Below are positions 16,194-24,602 of a stretch of 64,000 nucleotides of DNA, one piece after another. Under the pieces are notes generated by a model that worked only from the letters and a program-made list of their open reading frames with translations, did not search any database and was not told where the DNA came from. The position numbers and the translations under genes were made by a program. Origin of the DNA: Bacillus sp. FSL H8-0547 (lineage in GTDB: Bacteria > Bacillota > Bacilli > Bacillales > Bacillaceae); assembly GCA_038002745.1 (NCBI GenBank), contig JBBODD010000001.1:2108001-2172000 (forward strand), written 5' to 3'. How positions within the stretch are numbered: position 1 is the first letter of the stretch; each line of letters begins with the position of its first letter.

Positions 16194-17435
16194 ATGAAGA
16201 TGAAAGGTTCAAAGGGTCTTTATTTTAAGCTGAGTGCATATTTTTTCTTTTTCTTTTTCACATGGTCCTCAAGTTATTCACTGTTTTCCATCTGGCTTGG
16301 ACAGGAAATTAATCTAAACGGGACTGAAACTGGTATTGTCTTCTCTGTAAACGCTATCTTTGCGTTGTGTATGCAGCCGCTGTACGGATACATTTCAGAT
16401 AAAATCGGATTGAAGAAAAATATTTTATTTTTTATCAGTATGATGCTGGTATTCGTTGGCCCTTTCTATATTTATGTTTATGGACCTTTGCTTAAATTCA
16501 ATGTTATGCTTGGCGCAGCTGTCGGAGGGCTGTATCTTGGCGCAGCTTTTCTTGCCGGGATCGGGGCTATAGAGTCCTACATAGAGAAGGTCAGCCGGAA
16601 ATATGATTTTGAATATGGAAAATCAAGAATGTGGGGATCTTTAGGCTGGGCCGCCGCGACTTTTTTTGCCGGACAGCTATACAATGTGGACCCCGCTATC
16701 AACTTTTGGGTAGCATCGGCTTCAGCCGTTGTATTGGTTGCCATTATCCTTTCTATCAAGATTGAAATGACGTATTCAGAGATTGAGAGAGCGGATTCCA
16801 TCAGCCTTAAGGATGTAGGTCAGTTGTTTCTCTTAAAGGACTTTTGGATGCTTATGATGTATGTCATCGGAGTTACTTGTGTTTATTCGGTTTATGACCA
16901 GCAGTTTCCGGTTTATTATTCGTCCTTGTTCCCGACCGAAGCGATGGGGAATCAGGTATTCGGCTATTTAAATTCATTCCAGGTATTCCTTGAAGCGGGC
17001 ATGATGTTTCTGGCTCCGGCAATCGTTAACAAAATCGGAGCTAAAAGAAGCCTGATTCTGGCAGGCTTTCTGATGTCCTTTAGAATCATTGGATCAGGTC
17101 TTGTATTTGAACCGATTGGAATCTCGTCTATGAAGCTCATTCATGCATTGGAGCTGCCGATCATGCTGATTGCGATCTTTAAATACCTGGCTGCCAACTT
17201 TGATACCCGGCTTTCGTCCATCCTTTATCTGGTCGGCTTTCAATTTGCCTCTCAGGTTGGTGCATCCATCCTCTCGCCAATGGCCGGTACCTTATATGAT
17301 CAAATCGGTTTCCGCCAATCTTACATGATCATGGGAGTATTTGTTCTCATCTTCACCATCCTTTCAATCTTTACTCTGGCAAATGCCAAGGGGGAAAAAA
17401 TGAAACATACAGCCAAATTGGGAAAAGCAATCTAG
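16194..17435 (+). CDS. Oligosaccharide:H+ symporter, probable sucrose permease
   Basis: The 413-residue MFS protein has 12 helices and the LacY/CscB look. FFFFTWSSSYSLFSIWLGQE is in helix 1, followed by GTETGIVFSVNAIFALCMQP and YGYISDKIGLKKN at loop 2-3. The cytoplasmic C-terminus is short and basic. It is followed 12 bases later by an intracellular GH32 enzyme, and together they would import sucrose or fructosides with protons and hydrolyse them inside. No PTS EII for sucrose is nearby, in contrast to sacP-sacA arrangements. The start at 16194 has AAAAGGGG; ATG at 16200 is an alternative. Confidence 0.87.
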   Translation: MKMKGSKGLYFKLSAYFFFFFFTWSSSYSLFSIWLGQEINLNGTETGIVFSVNAIFALCMQPLYGYISDKIGLKKNILFFISMMLVFVGPFYIYVYGPLLKFNVMLGAAVGGLYLGAAFLAGIGAIESYIEKVSRKYDFEYGKSRMWGSLGWAAATFFAGQLYNVDPAINFWVASASAVVLVAIILSIKIEMTYSEIERADSISLKDVGQLFLLKDFWMLMMYVIGVTCVYSVYDQQFPVYYSSLFPTEAMGNQVFGYLNSFQVFLEAGMMFLAPAIVNKIGAKRSLILAGFLMSFRIIGSGLVFEPIGISSMKLIHALELPIMLIAIFKYLAANFDTRLSSILYLVGFQFASQVGASILSPMAGTLYDQIGFRQSYMIMGVFVLIFTILSIFTLANAKGEKMKHTAKLGKAI

Positions 17436-17447
17436 GAGGTTTATTGC

Positions 17448-18917
17448 ATGCAGAAAATAGATGAAATTCAACAAGCGGATAAAGCAGTTCAAAGGGCCAA
17501 ATCAAAAGTAAATAATCGGTACAGATTGGGATATCACATTATGGCTCCGGCCAATTGGATAAATGATCCGAACGGCCTCATTCAATTTAAGGGAGAGTAT
17601 CACGTTTTTTACCAGCATCATCCCTACGATGCAAATTGGGGCCCTATGCACTGGGGTCATGTGAAAAGCAAGGATTTGGTTCACTGGGAACACTTGCCGG
17701 TTGCGCTTGCTCCGACTGAAGAGTATGAAGAAGGCGGCTGCTTCTCCGGAAGTGCAGTTGATGATAACGGTATTCTCACGTTAATTTACACAGCCAATCT
17801 GTTTGTTGACCGTGAAAAAGATATTTTGGATCAGTCTCAGTGCATTGCCACTTCAACTGATGGAATCCATTTCACAAAATCCCCCCTGAATCCGGTAGTT
17901 TCAGAAATTCCGGCAGAGGGATCCGGGCACTTCCGGGATCCAAAAGTGTGGAAGCACGAGGATGACTGGTACATGGTACTTGGTACAAGAAAAGAAGAGA
18001 TCGGGAAAGTCGTTTTGTATAAATCAAAAGATTTAAGGGACTGGGAATATCGCGGGGTTCTGGCTGAAAGTGACGGCACTCTTGGGTACATGTGGGAATG
18101 CCCGGATTTCTTTGAACTTGGAGGCAAGCACGTATTGCTCTTCTCTCCTCAAGGAATCGAGGCTCAGGGTGAATCCTATAAAAATCTGTTTCAGACAGGA
18201 TATCTGATCGGGTCCTATGATTACGAGAAGAATGAATTTGTCCACGAAACGTTCACTGAGCTTGATTATGGTCATGATTTCTATGCGGTTCAAACGTTCC
18301 TTGACGACAAGCAGCGCCGGATTGCAATCGGCTGGATGGATATGTGGGAATCGAATATGCCAACGAAAGAGGATGGATGGGCCGGTGCTTTGACACTTCC
18401 CCGGGAACTGACATTGGGGGAAGACGGTAAACTCCGCATGAATCCGGTAGAGGAACTGGCCTTACTCAGACAATCAGAAACCCTTTTGTGTGAAGAGCAA
18501 ATCGTCTCCGGCCGCTCCTTAAAGGAAGTAAAAGAGGATCTAATGGAACTGCAGGCAGATTTTGATCTTTCCAAAACGGATGCCGGATCCGTAGGAGTTG
18601 CCGTTCGTGGTGAAAATGGCGAAGCGGTGTCAATTACTTACCTAATCAAGGAGCAAAAGCTCATCCTGGACTGTTCCCATATAGGAAAAGAAGCAGACGG
18701 TATTCGTACCACATCTCTTGAAGCGTCCGGCCGTCTTTCCCTTCGGGTGTTTCTGGACCGTTCTTCCATTGAGGTTTTCGCCAACGAAGGACAGGCCACG
18801 ATGTCAAGCCGCATATACCCTAAAGAAGAAAGACTGGGTATCGAGTTGTTTGCAGAAGATGGACAAGCACATGTAAGCAGCCTGACCAGCTGGACACTGA
18901 AGGATATATGGAAATAA
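17448..18917 (+). CDS. Glycoside hydrolase family 32 sucrose/fructoside hydrolase
   Basis: The 489-residue cytoplasmic enzyme has no signal peptide. All three GH32 acid motifs are present: WINDPNG (nucleophile D40), FRDP (D164, transition-state) and WECP (acid/base E217). A five-bladed propeller occupies about residues 25-335 and a beta-sandwich domain the rest (LSLRVFLDRSSIEVF). It cleaves sucrose or sucrose-6-phosphate to glucose (phosphate) and fructose; the permease beside it favours unphosphorylated sucrose. AGGAGGT precedes the start. No fructokinase lies next to it, so free fructose must be handled by genes elsewhere. Confidence 0.93.
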   Translation: MQKIDEIQQADKAVQRAKSKVNNRYRLGYHIMAPANWINDPNGLIQFKGEYHVFYQHHPYDANWGPMHWGHVKSKDLVHWEHLPVALAPTEEYEEGGCFSGSAVDDNGILTLIYTANLFVDREKDILDQSQCIATSTDGIHFTKSPLNPVVSEIPAEGSGHFRDPKVWKHEDDWYMVLGTRKEEIGKVVLYKSKDLRDWEYRGVLAESDGTLGYMWECPDFFELGGKHVLLFSPQGIEAQGESYKNLFQTGYLIGSYDYEKNEFVHETFTELDYGHDFYAVQTFLDDKQRRIAIGWMDMWESNMPTKEDGWAGALTLPRELTLGEDGKLRMNPVEELALLRQSETLLCEEQIVSGRSLKEVKEDLMELQADFDLSKTDAGSVGVAVRGENGEAVSITYLIKEQKLILDCSHIGKEADGIRTTSLEASGRLSLRVFLDRSSIEVFANEGQATMSSRIYPKEERLGIELFAEDGQAHVSSLTSWTLKDIWK

Positions 18918-18947
18918 CACTGAGCTGCAAGTGAATACCTGCAAACC

Positions 18948-18990
18948 AAAAAGCCGGAGAGAAACTGTTTCTCTCCGGCTTTCTTATTTT
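18948..18990. terminator. Bidirectional terminator between the GH32 and SEC-C genes
   Basis: AGCCGGAGAGAAAC (18952-18965) and GTTTCTCTCCGGCT (18967-18980) are perfect 14-base arms with A and T flanks on both sides, between converging genes. Confidence 0.9.
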
Positions 18991-19523
18991 ATTTCATAAG
19001 CTGCTTCATTCCCGCAGCACTTCTTATACTTCTTCCCGCTTCCGCACGGGCAGGGAGCATTGCGGCTGATCTTTTCTGTTGGTTCAGTGGGCTTGGGCGG
19101 TGGCGGGGTGAATACCATCTTCTGATTGTTTCTTCTCGTTTCTCTTTTCTCTATGTAGGACTTCCATGATTGCAGTTTCGGGTGGTCTACGCCATTAATT
19201 ATGCAGTTTGAGTAGATATCATCTTCCAATTCAAGAAGACAATCGTCATATCCTTCTTCCATAAAGCCTGCCACTTTGGGAATGGCCTCGGTTGAGAGCT
19301 GGCTGCATAATGCTTCTGCCATCAGTGATTTTGCTGTAAGGTCAGTGGCTTGATCGAATAAGGATAAAAGTTTTTCGACAGCAAGCTTAGATTTAATATT
19401 TTTCAGAACCGCAATGGGGGAGTGAAATTCATTTGGATCCAGTGCATAGGGATCGACTTCGGTAAGGAAAAAAAGTTTGGTCATAAAACCGCTTCTTTTC
19501 AATTTTCTCCAAGACCCCGGCAT
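18984..19523 (-). CDS. SEC-C motif protein of unknown function
   Basis: The 179-residue soluble protein ends in a SEC-C zinc-binding motif (NAPCPCGSGKKYKKCCG), the four-cysteine module also found at the end of SecA. The rest is helical and unassigned. A proline-rich hinge (TPPPPKPTEPTEK) links the body to the metal module. A second start, ATG at 19484 (MTKLFFLTEVDPYAL), looks more natural in sequence, whereas AGGA stands before 19523; the choice is open. It is monocistronic and converges with the GH32 gene. SEC-C modules often bind proteins or nucleic acid; no specific role can be assigned. Confidence 0.8.
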   Translation of the reverse strand: MPGSWRKLKRSGFMTKLFFLTEVDPYALDPNEFHSPIAVLKNIKSKLAVEKLLSLFDQATDLTAKSLMAEALCSQLSTEAIPKVAGFMEEGYDDCLLELEDDIYSNCIINGVDHPKLQSWKSYIEKRETRRNNQKMVFTPPPPKPTEPTEKISRNAPCPCGSGKKYKKCCGNEAAYEIK

Positions 19524-19747
19524 GTTCGTCCTGAAGTTCTTTAACTGAAAGGTAATTTAATCTGATTATGTTTGCCAATGGAACAAGGTATGCTGAATGG
19601 TTGGGTCCTCGCTTAAAATGTGGGGCTGGATCGTTTTTAGAAAGGCAGTCATATGGCTAATGCTTCTTTGAATGATTTTAGTCTCTAATTATTACGATGA
19701 TATCAGATGAAAGAGTAATCGTCTTGAAGTGTTAAACTGGCGTAATT

Positions 19748-19783
19748 TAAAAAGCACCCCACTGTCCCCAGCAAAGTGCTTCA
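19748..19783 (-). terminator. Terminator of the selD-mnmH operon
   Basis: On the minus strand AAGCAC and GTGCTT pair around an 18-base loop and run into TTTTAAATT, 10 bases after the mnmH stop. The other bases of 19524-19747 hold nothing I recognise. Confidence 0.65.
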
Positions 19784-19791
19784 ATCAACAA

Positions 19792-20838
19792 TCATTTTCT
19801 AACCGGCACCGGCAAAACCTTTACCAATTCCCCAAGCGCTTCCTCAGCATTTTTCACAGAGATTGTGATTCTGTTCTCCTCCGGATACTGCTGGGCGGTA
19901 TGCTCGTAGCGCGGGTCGTAATAGTATTCAAGCAGCAGCTCAACTGCTTCAGTGTAATCTCCGGTTTGGAGGGAGGTTTCAATCTGCGCTGCGGCCGGGG
20001 TGTGGATTCGGGTTTTGATCCGGCTGAAGGCTTTCATGCATTCGTCGTGGTGCTCCCATGGTTTGTAGTCTTCGACGAGGAACCGGGCGCGCTCGGCTCT
20101 TGGGATGTCGAGGAACAGCTGGGAGCCCTGTTCTTTCTTTTTGGCGATGAACTCAGGCAGTACAGCCTTCCCGATCCGCTTGCTTTCCGCTTCCAGGACA
20201 ACGAAAGGAGAGGTTTGGAGCGGAAGGGTGTCCATCATCAAGAGAGAGTCGAAGGTCTTCTGGTTATGGGGCTCAAGCCCGATCTGGCCGAAAATTGAAC
20301 CCCGGTGGTTTGCCATTCCTTCGAGGTCCAGAACCGGATAGCCCTGCTCCTTCAGCCTGTGAAGCAGCCATGTTTTGCCTGAGCCGGTATAGCCGTTCAG
20401 TACATAGGCGTCCGGCAGGAAGTCGATGGTTTCGATTTTGTCGACAACCCAGCGGCGGTAGGCTCTGACGCCTCCGTCGAGCCGGAACGTTTTGAGGCCC
20501 ATCAGGTCGAGCACTGTCGCAGACGTCCGGCTCCGCATCCCACCTCTCCAGCAGAAGACGGCCTTATGTCCGGGGATTGCGCTGAACGTCTTGATAAATT
20601 CCGGCAACTTTGCCGACACGATTTCGAGGCCGCGGTCTTTAGCTGCCTGAACGCCGACCTGTTTATAGATGGTGCCGATCTCGGCACGTTCTTCATCGTT
20701 AAAAAGAGGAATGTTCAAGGCGCCTGGGATGGTCGCTTCCCTGTACTCAGACGGGGATCGGACATCCACCGCCGTAATTTTCTTTTCATTTTGCATCTCT
20801 AATAACTGGTCAACATGTAAGTCCTGAAACACCGTCAT
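19792..20838 (-). CDS. mnmH: tRNA 2-selenouridine synthase
   Basis: The 348-residue protein has an N-terminal rhodanese domain with the active cysteine in FCWRGGMRSR (C96), and a C-terminal P-loop domain with GYTGSGKT (residues 149-156). This is the SelU/MnmH architecture. The enzyme replaces the sulphur of (m)nm5s2U34 in Lys, Glu and Gln tRNAs with selenium from selenophosphate, through a geranylated intermediate. It follows selD by 15 bases, so selenophosphate supply and use are co-transcribed. No selA/selB/selC is in the window, which fits organisms that use selenium only for tRNA. GC content is visibly higher than in flanking genes. Confidence 0.95.
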   Translation of the reverse strand: MTVFQDLHVDQLLEMQNEKKITAVDVRSPSEYREATIPGALNIPLFNDEERAEIGTIYKQVGVQAAKDRGLEIVSAKLPEFIKTFSAIPGHKAVFCWRGGMRSRTSATVLDLMGLKTFRLDGGVRAYRRWVVDKIETIDFLPDAYVLNGYTGSGKTWLLHRLKEQGYPVLDLEGMANHRGSIFGQIGLEPHNQKTFDSLLMMDTLPLQTSPFVVLEAESKRIGKAVLPEFIAKKKEQGSQLFLDIPRAERARFLVEDYKPWEHHDECMKAFSRIKTRIHTPAAAQIETSLQTGDYTEAVELLLEYYYDPRYEHTAQQYPEENRITISVKNAEEALGELVKVLPVPVRK

Positions 20839-20853
20839 TCCGCCCTTCTCCCG

Positions 20854-21906
20854 TTAAAGCTTCTCCGAAACTGTGATGTGACCCGGATGATCTGCAGTAA
20901 CGTCTCCGACTATGGCCGCTTCCACACCTGCATCGAGAAGATCCTTCAGTAAAGCATCTGCTTCGCTGCCTGCCACGGAAATGAGCAGCCCGCCGGACGT
21001 CACTGCGTCACACAAAATGTATTGATCAATCTGATCCATGCTCTCCGGGAAGGTTACGTCTCCCTGCAGATGAGCGAAGTTGTTTTTCGTTCCGCCTGGA
21101 ATAACGCCTTGTTCGGCAAGCTCCCGCACTCTCGGGAGGACAGGGACCGCTTCTTTTGCAATCCGGACGCCCGCTTTGCTCCCTTTTGCCATTTCAGATG
21201 TGTGGCCGAGCAGCCCGAAGCCTGTTACATCGGTGCATGCGTGCACGTCATATTGTGCCATCGTTTCGGCTGCTGTTTTATTCAGCGTCGCCATCACTTC
21301 GGTGACACGGGCAATTTCTTCCTCTGTGAGCAGATCTCTTTTAATAGAAGAAGTCAGGATGCCGACACCGATCGGCTTCGTTAAGATCAATTTGTCACCT
21401 GGTTTTGCGCCAGCATTGGCGCGTACTTTATCAGGATGGACCGTTCCGGTTACCGCCAAACCGAATTTTGGTTCTTTATCCTCGATGGAATGGCCGCCGA
21501 CTAGCGTTGCACCGGCTTCTTTCAGCTTATCGCCTGCACCGCGTAGGATGTCAGCAAGAATCTGCTTGTCCAGATCTGCGATCGGGAAAGCAACGATATT
21601 CAGTGCTGTCAGCGGTTTTCCTCCCATCGCATAAATGTCGCTGATTGCGTTCGCAGCTGCTACCTGGCCGAAGGAATACGGATCGTCAACGATCGGGGTG
21701 AAGAAATCAAGCGTCTGAACAATCGCAAGCTCGTCCGTCAGACGGTACACACCGGCATCGTCACTTGTGTCGAGGCCGACAAGCAAATCAGGGTTCGGTA
21801 CGGCAGGGGGAAGAGTGCGGATAACCTCCTGAAGATCAGCCGGTCCGATTTTGCAGCCGCAGCCGCCTTTCGTTGATAGGGATGTTAATTTTATATTTTG
21901 AGTCAT
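20854..21906 (-). CDS. selD: Selenide, water dikinase
   Basis: The 350-residue enzyme makes selenophosphate from selenide and ATP. The active-site motif GGCGCKI is at residues 14-20, with a cysteine (C16) at the position that is Sec or Cys in the family and the essential lysine at 19. DTSDDAGVYRL and GGHSIEDKEPKFG are further AIR-synthase-type signatures. A longer frame reaches 21960, but ATG at 21906 (MTQNIKLTS), preceded by GAAAGGTTGG, gives the usual family start. It is first in the selD-mnmH operon and divergent from a Cys-motif permease, 130 bases away. Confidence 0.95.
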   Translation of the reverse strand: MTQNIKLTSLSTKGGCGCKIGPADLQEVIRTLPPAVPNPDLLVGLDTSDDAGVYRLTDELAIVQTLDFFTPIVDDPYSFGQVAAANAISDIYAMGGKPLTALNIVAFPIADLDKQILADILRGAGDKLKEAGATLVGGHSIEDKEPKFGLAVTGTVHPDKVRANAGAKPGDKLILTKPIGVGILTSSIKRDLLTEEEIARVTEVMATLNKTAAETMAQYDVHACTDVTGFGLLGHTSEMAKGSKAGVRIAKEAVPVLPRVRELAEQGVIPGGTKNNFAHLQGDVTFPESMDQIDQYILCDAVTSGGLLISVAGSEADALLKDLLDAGVEAAIVGDVTADHPGHITVSEKL

Positions 21907-22036
21907 TATGACGCCAACCTTTCTATTATCACTCTCTTCATTATAAAATACCTTCCTCAAAAAAGCATGGAAGAGGCATGCACGGCTGCAGCCATGATAT
22001 AATGTGATCTTGTTCTTATTCTATAAAAAATGGGGA

Positions 22037-23107
22037 ATGAAATTGGCTCAAAGTGCTCTTCAGGAGACCAGTCCGTCCGGCAAAAAAACGGTCTGGCTTG
22101 TGATCTTGTTTCTTGTCATCGCTGCTGCAGGTTTATCCTATGTAAAATGGGTGCCATACGTTGAAAAATCATGGATCGCTGCTTCCACCCACTCAATCGG
22201 CGACTCGATTCTCGGCAATCCGGAGGCAGGCGCCGCTCCATCGTGGAACAGTGCATGGGAATATGCCACTGTTTATTTTAAAGCGGTCTGGAAAGCGGCC
22301 ATTCTGGGTATCGTCCTCGGCTCGCTCATTCAAGTGCTGCTGCCGTCCCATTGGCTGCTGCGCGTGCTAGGGAAAACGACGTTCGGCAGCACGGCAGCCG
22401 GCGGTCTCGCTTCCCTTCCAGGCATGATGTGCACATGCTGCGCCGCCCCGATGGCGGTAGGTATGCGGAAAAAGAATGTGTCGGCGGGAGCGAGTCTTGC
22501 CTTCTGGATCGGCAATCCGGTGCTGAACCCGGCCGTTCTCGTCTTCATGACCTTTGTGCTCTCCTGGAAGTTCACCGTGCTCCGGCTCGTTTTCGGCCTC
22601 ATACTGACATTCGGCGTCAGCTACCTGGCCAACCGGTTCATGAAAGAGGACACACCGCTTCCGGCTGAAAAGCTCATGAAAGAAGCCGAACAGGCACCAA
22701 CCGGCTCTTTCCTTTCAAGATGGGGTAAAAGCCTCGGAACGATGCTGCTCTATGTCGTACCGGCCTATGTCCTTTCGGTTCTGCTGCTTGGTGCAGCACG
22801 CGTCTGGCTGTTCCCGAATGTCGGGGAAGCTGCGGCAAACAGCATTCTCATCCTGATCTTTTTCGCTGTCGCCGGTATGCTTTTCGTCATCCCGACCGCA
22901 GCTGAAATCCCGATCATCCAAACGTTCATGGCAGCAGGCCTCGGAGCCGGCCCGGCCGGAGCGCTCCTCATCACGCTCCCGGCCATCAGCCTCCCGTCCC
23001 TGTTGATCGTCGCAGGCTCGTTCCCGAAGAAAGTGCTCGCCTTTGTGGCCGGATCTACCGTTTTGCTAGGGATAGCAGCGGGATTGATAGCGATGATGAT
23101 TTTGTAA
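22037..23107 (+). CDS. COG0701-type permease with a Cys-rich motif, selenium-linked
   Basis: This is a membrane protein of about 356 residues with 8-10 helices, arranged as two related halves, of the predicted permease family that includes YraQ and the methylarsenite exporter ArsP. In the first half GMMCTCCAAPMAVGMRKK carries three close cysteines at the place where ArsP-type proteins have their metalloid-binding cysteines. GNPVLNPAVLVF follows. A TATAAT box at 21998-22003 makes the GTG at 22004 impossible as a start; ATG 22037 or TTG 22043 fits. It is divergent from selD-mnmH and shares their high GC. A role in moving a selenium compound is plausible but inferred from context alone. Confidence 0.75.
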   Translation: MKLAQSALQETSPSGKKTVWLVILFLVIAAAGLSYVKWVPYVEKSWIAASTHSIGDSILGNPEAGAAPSWNSAWEYATVYFKAVWKAAILGIVLGSLIQVLLPSHWLLRVLGKTTFGSTAAGGLASLPGMMCTCCAAPMAVGMRKKNVSAGASLAFWIGNPVLNPAVLVFMTFVLSWKFTVLRLVFGLILTFGVSYLANRFMKEDTPLPAEKLMKEAEQAPTGSFLSRWGKSLGTMLLYVVPAYVLSVLLLGAARVWLFPNVGEAAANSILILIFFAVAGMLFVIPTAAEIPIIQTFMAAGLGAGPAGALLITLPAISLPSLLIVAGSFPKKVLAFVAGSTVLLGIAAGLIAMMIL

Positions 23108-23111
23108 AGAT

Positions 23112-23160
23112 AAAAAACCAATTCTTTTCTGCTTCTTTGGCGGGAGGGGGTTGGTTTTTG
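23112..23160 (+). terminator. Terminator of the permease gene
   Basis: AAAAACCAA (23113-23121) pairs with TTGGTTTTT (23151-23159) across a 29-base internal loop. The stem ends in a T run. Confidence 0.55.
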
Positions 23161-23256
23161 TTTGCAGGAAAATAATTTACAATTTTAACAATATCGTACC
23201 CATGCATTCTCGGGAATAGGACAAAGATTGCAGCTGCTGTCCGCTTATTTCCATTG

Positions 23257-23370
23257 TGAGATGAGCAAGTGGAACTGTTCTCTGCTGGCTGGAGACGGCA
23301 AGGGGAGTTATATTCATTCGAATGAGGCTATGTATGGGGATTTGTTGGAGTTATAGGGTTAACTTTTTGC
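23257..23370 (+). pseudogene. Fragment duplicated from the DUF6933-type gene
   Basis: From GATGAGCAAG (23262) through AATGAGGCTATG and on to GGGGATTTGTTGGAGTT and GTTAACTTTTT, this stretch matches the last 75 coding bases plus the downstream flank of the gene at 11989-12471, with scattered substitutions. Only about 110 bases are present and there is no start. The frame here reads on to YGDLLEL and then stops, whereas the longer gene lacks one T and stops earlier. The remaining part of 23161-23527 shows no gene. Confidence 0.75.
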
Positions 23371-23395
23371 TGTATCTTAGGTATGCATGAAAAGA

Positions 23396-23430
23396 AAACT
23401 TGAAAGATAAGAGTATCCTTCAAGTTTCTA
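23396..23430 (-). terminator. Terminator downstream of the ankyrin gene
   Basis: On the minus strand AAACTTGAA and TTCAAGTTT pair around an inner GAT/ATC step and continue into TTCTTTTC. Confidence 0.6.
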
Positions 23431-23527
23431 TTTATTTATATTCAACTGTACCAGTAAATGGAAGTCTGATAGCTCTGTAGCAGAAACATGACTCCAAAAT
23501 GGAAAACAAGTGTCTTTAAATTTTTAA

Positions 23528-24043
23528 CTATTTGTTTCCCTCCATCTTTTGTTTTAAGTAATCTGCGATTTCTGTTTGGCCAAACTCTCTAGCATATTGA
23601 TCGGCATTCATATCTTTACTATTTTCTCCGGTATATCTAATGCTAATGTTAATCCCGTTTTCAACTAGAAATTCTGCTATTTCTTTGTGCCCTCCGTAGA
23701 TTGCCCCGAATAATGGATTTCTTTTAGCTAAGCTTACATCTAATTCCGCACCATTCTCTATTAAATATTTCACTATCTCCAAATGACCGGCTCCAGCGGC
23801 AACTCTTAATGGAGATGCATCAAAAATATCTCCTTTAGTATTTACATCAATTCCTTTATTAATAAAGTATTCTACTATTTCTAAATGCCCTTTTTTTGCT
23901 GCTACATGTAACCACGTACCGAAGGGAGTCATAGTGTGTAAAGATTCTGGATTATTGTCAATTAAACGCTTAACTTCACTGCTGTCACCCAACTTTATAG
24001 CATTTCTTATGCTTTTATTTAAACTTTTGTCATCCATAACCAT
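23528..24043 (-). CDS. Ankyrin-repeat protein, probable immunity protein
   Basis: The 171-residue soluble protein is made of about four ankyrin repeats: TPFGTWLHVAAKKGHLEIVE, SPLRVAAGAGHLEIVKYLIE, NPLFGAIYGGHKEIAEFLVE and a terminal incomplete one (QYAREFGQTEIADYLKQ). It follows the AHH-nuclease fragment by 16 bases on the same strand. Small ankyrin proteins of this size directly after toxin C-termini are a known class of immunity protein in polymorphic toxin systems. That assignment comes from position, not from a signature. The start may be 24043 or the Met two codons later; a GGTGGTATGGTT-like leader makes either usable. Confidence 0.8.
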   Translation of the reverse strand: MVMDDKSLNKSIRNAIKLGDSSEVKRLIDNNPESLHTMTPFGTWLHVAAKKGHLEIVEYFINKGIDVNTKGDIFDASPLRVAAGAGHLEIVKYLIENGAELDVSLAKRNPLFGAIYGGHKEIAEFLVENGINISIRYTGENSKDMNADQYAREFGQTEIADYLKQKMEGNK

Positions 24044-24059
24044 ACCACCTTAATCTTTT

Positions 24060-24353
24060 TTATCTTGTACTTGCAATATCTCCTAAATCATCGAGAGCTT
24101 CTACTATATCGTCAATGTCGCCGCCCATTTCTTCCACAGTTTTTAACCGGTTCACCACTTTTTCTAGAGAATCAAGACTATGCTGGCCTATAACTGAATT
24201 AGGTGCCCAAACCAGATTTTCTTTACAGATTATTGGATCTATACCATACCTTTTTAGTATTTCCTGCCCTTCTTGGACAAGTTTTTGTTGAGTCTCACCA
24301 AGGCCTTTCTTAAACAAAATATGATGGGTATGATGGGCATGTGGATTAATCAT
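24060..24353 (-). CDS. AHH-type HNH/Endo VII nuclease toxin domain (truncated toxin C-terminus)
   Basis: The last 97 codons encode NPHAHHTHHILFKKG, then EILKRYGIDPI, NLVWAPN and HSLDSLEKVVNRL. The A-H-H followed by H-H-I pattern and the downstream Asn/His motif fit the AHH clade of HNH/endonuclease VII toxins, found at the C-terminus of contact-dependent and secreted polymorphic toxins. The open frame continues to 24467, but the only start there is a TTG inside a terminator stem. No delivery domain (LXG, WXG, RHS, PT) is upstream. It is either an orphan toxin tip left after recombination or an isolated cassette. ATG 24353 is a formal start only. The ankyrin gene follows. Confidence 0.65.
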   Translation of the reverse strand: MINPHAHHTHHILFKKGLGETQQKLVQEGQEILKRYGIDPIICKENLVWAPNSVIGQHSLDSLEKVVNRLKTVEEMGGDIDDIVEALDDLGDIASTR

Positions 24354-24453
24354 GGAACTAGTGGTAACAGCTACAGATGCGGTAGGAAATGTTAATGGTG
24401 TAAGAAATGTAACAGTTACAGGAAATAAATAAATTAACTTGAAAACTTTGTAA

Positions 24454-24486
24454 CTCAAAAAGCACAAGATCTTGTGCTTTTTTGAG
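24454..24486. terminator. Perfect inverted repeat, bidirectional terminator
   Basis: The arms of CTCAAAAAGCACAAG and CTTGTGCTTTTTTGAG form a near-perfect 15-bp stem with A and T runs in both directions. It separates the toxin fragment from the divergent repeat protein. This location argues against expression of the toxin fragment from further upstream. Confidence 0.75.
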
Positions 24487-24602
24487 TTGCTGGATTAAAA
24501 ATATATGTCTTGTATGTTTTAATTTTATTCACGAAAGTATATCTAATATGCGGATAATAGTATAAAATACTCATGAATAATTACCTATAGGAGATGAATC
24601 TA

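Noticed and set aside
19729-20298. Plus-strand open frame of 189 codons opposite mnmH
   Set aside because: It is a shadow in GC-rich DNA; mnmH has all its motifs on the other strand.
22004-22036. GTG start for the Cys-motif permease
   Set aside because: A TATAAT -10 directly abuts it, so transcription would begin downstream of that codon.
24354-24467. Extension of the AHH toxin frame to TTG 24467
   Set aside because: The TTG lies in the arm of a perfect terminator and the extra residues are not a recognisable delivery domain.
24594-24602. ATG 24594 as start of the repeat protein
   Set aside because: AGGAG is only one base away; TTG 24603 has normal spacing.
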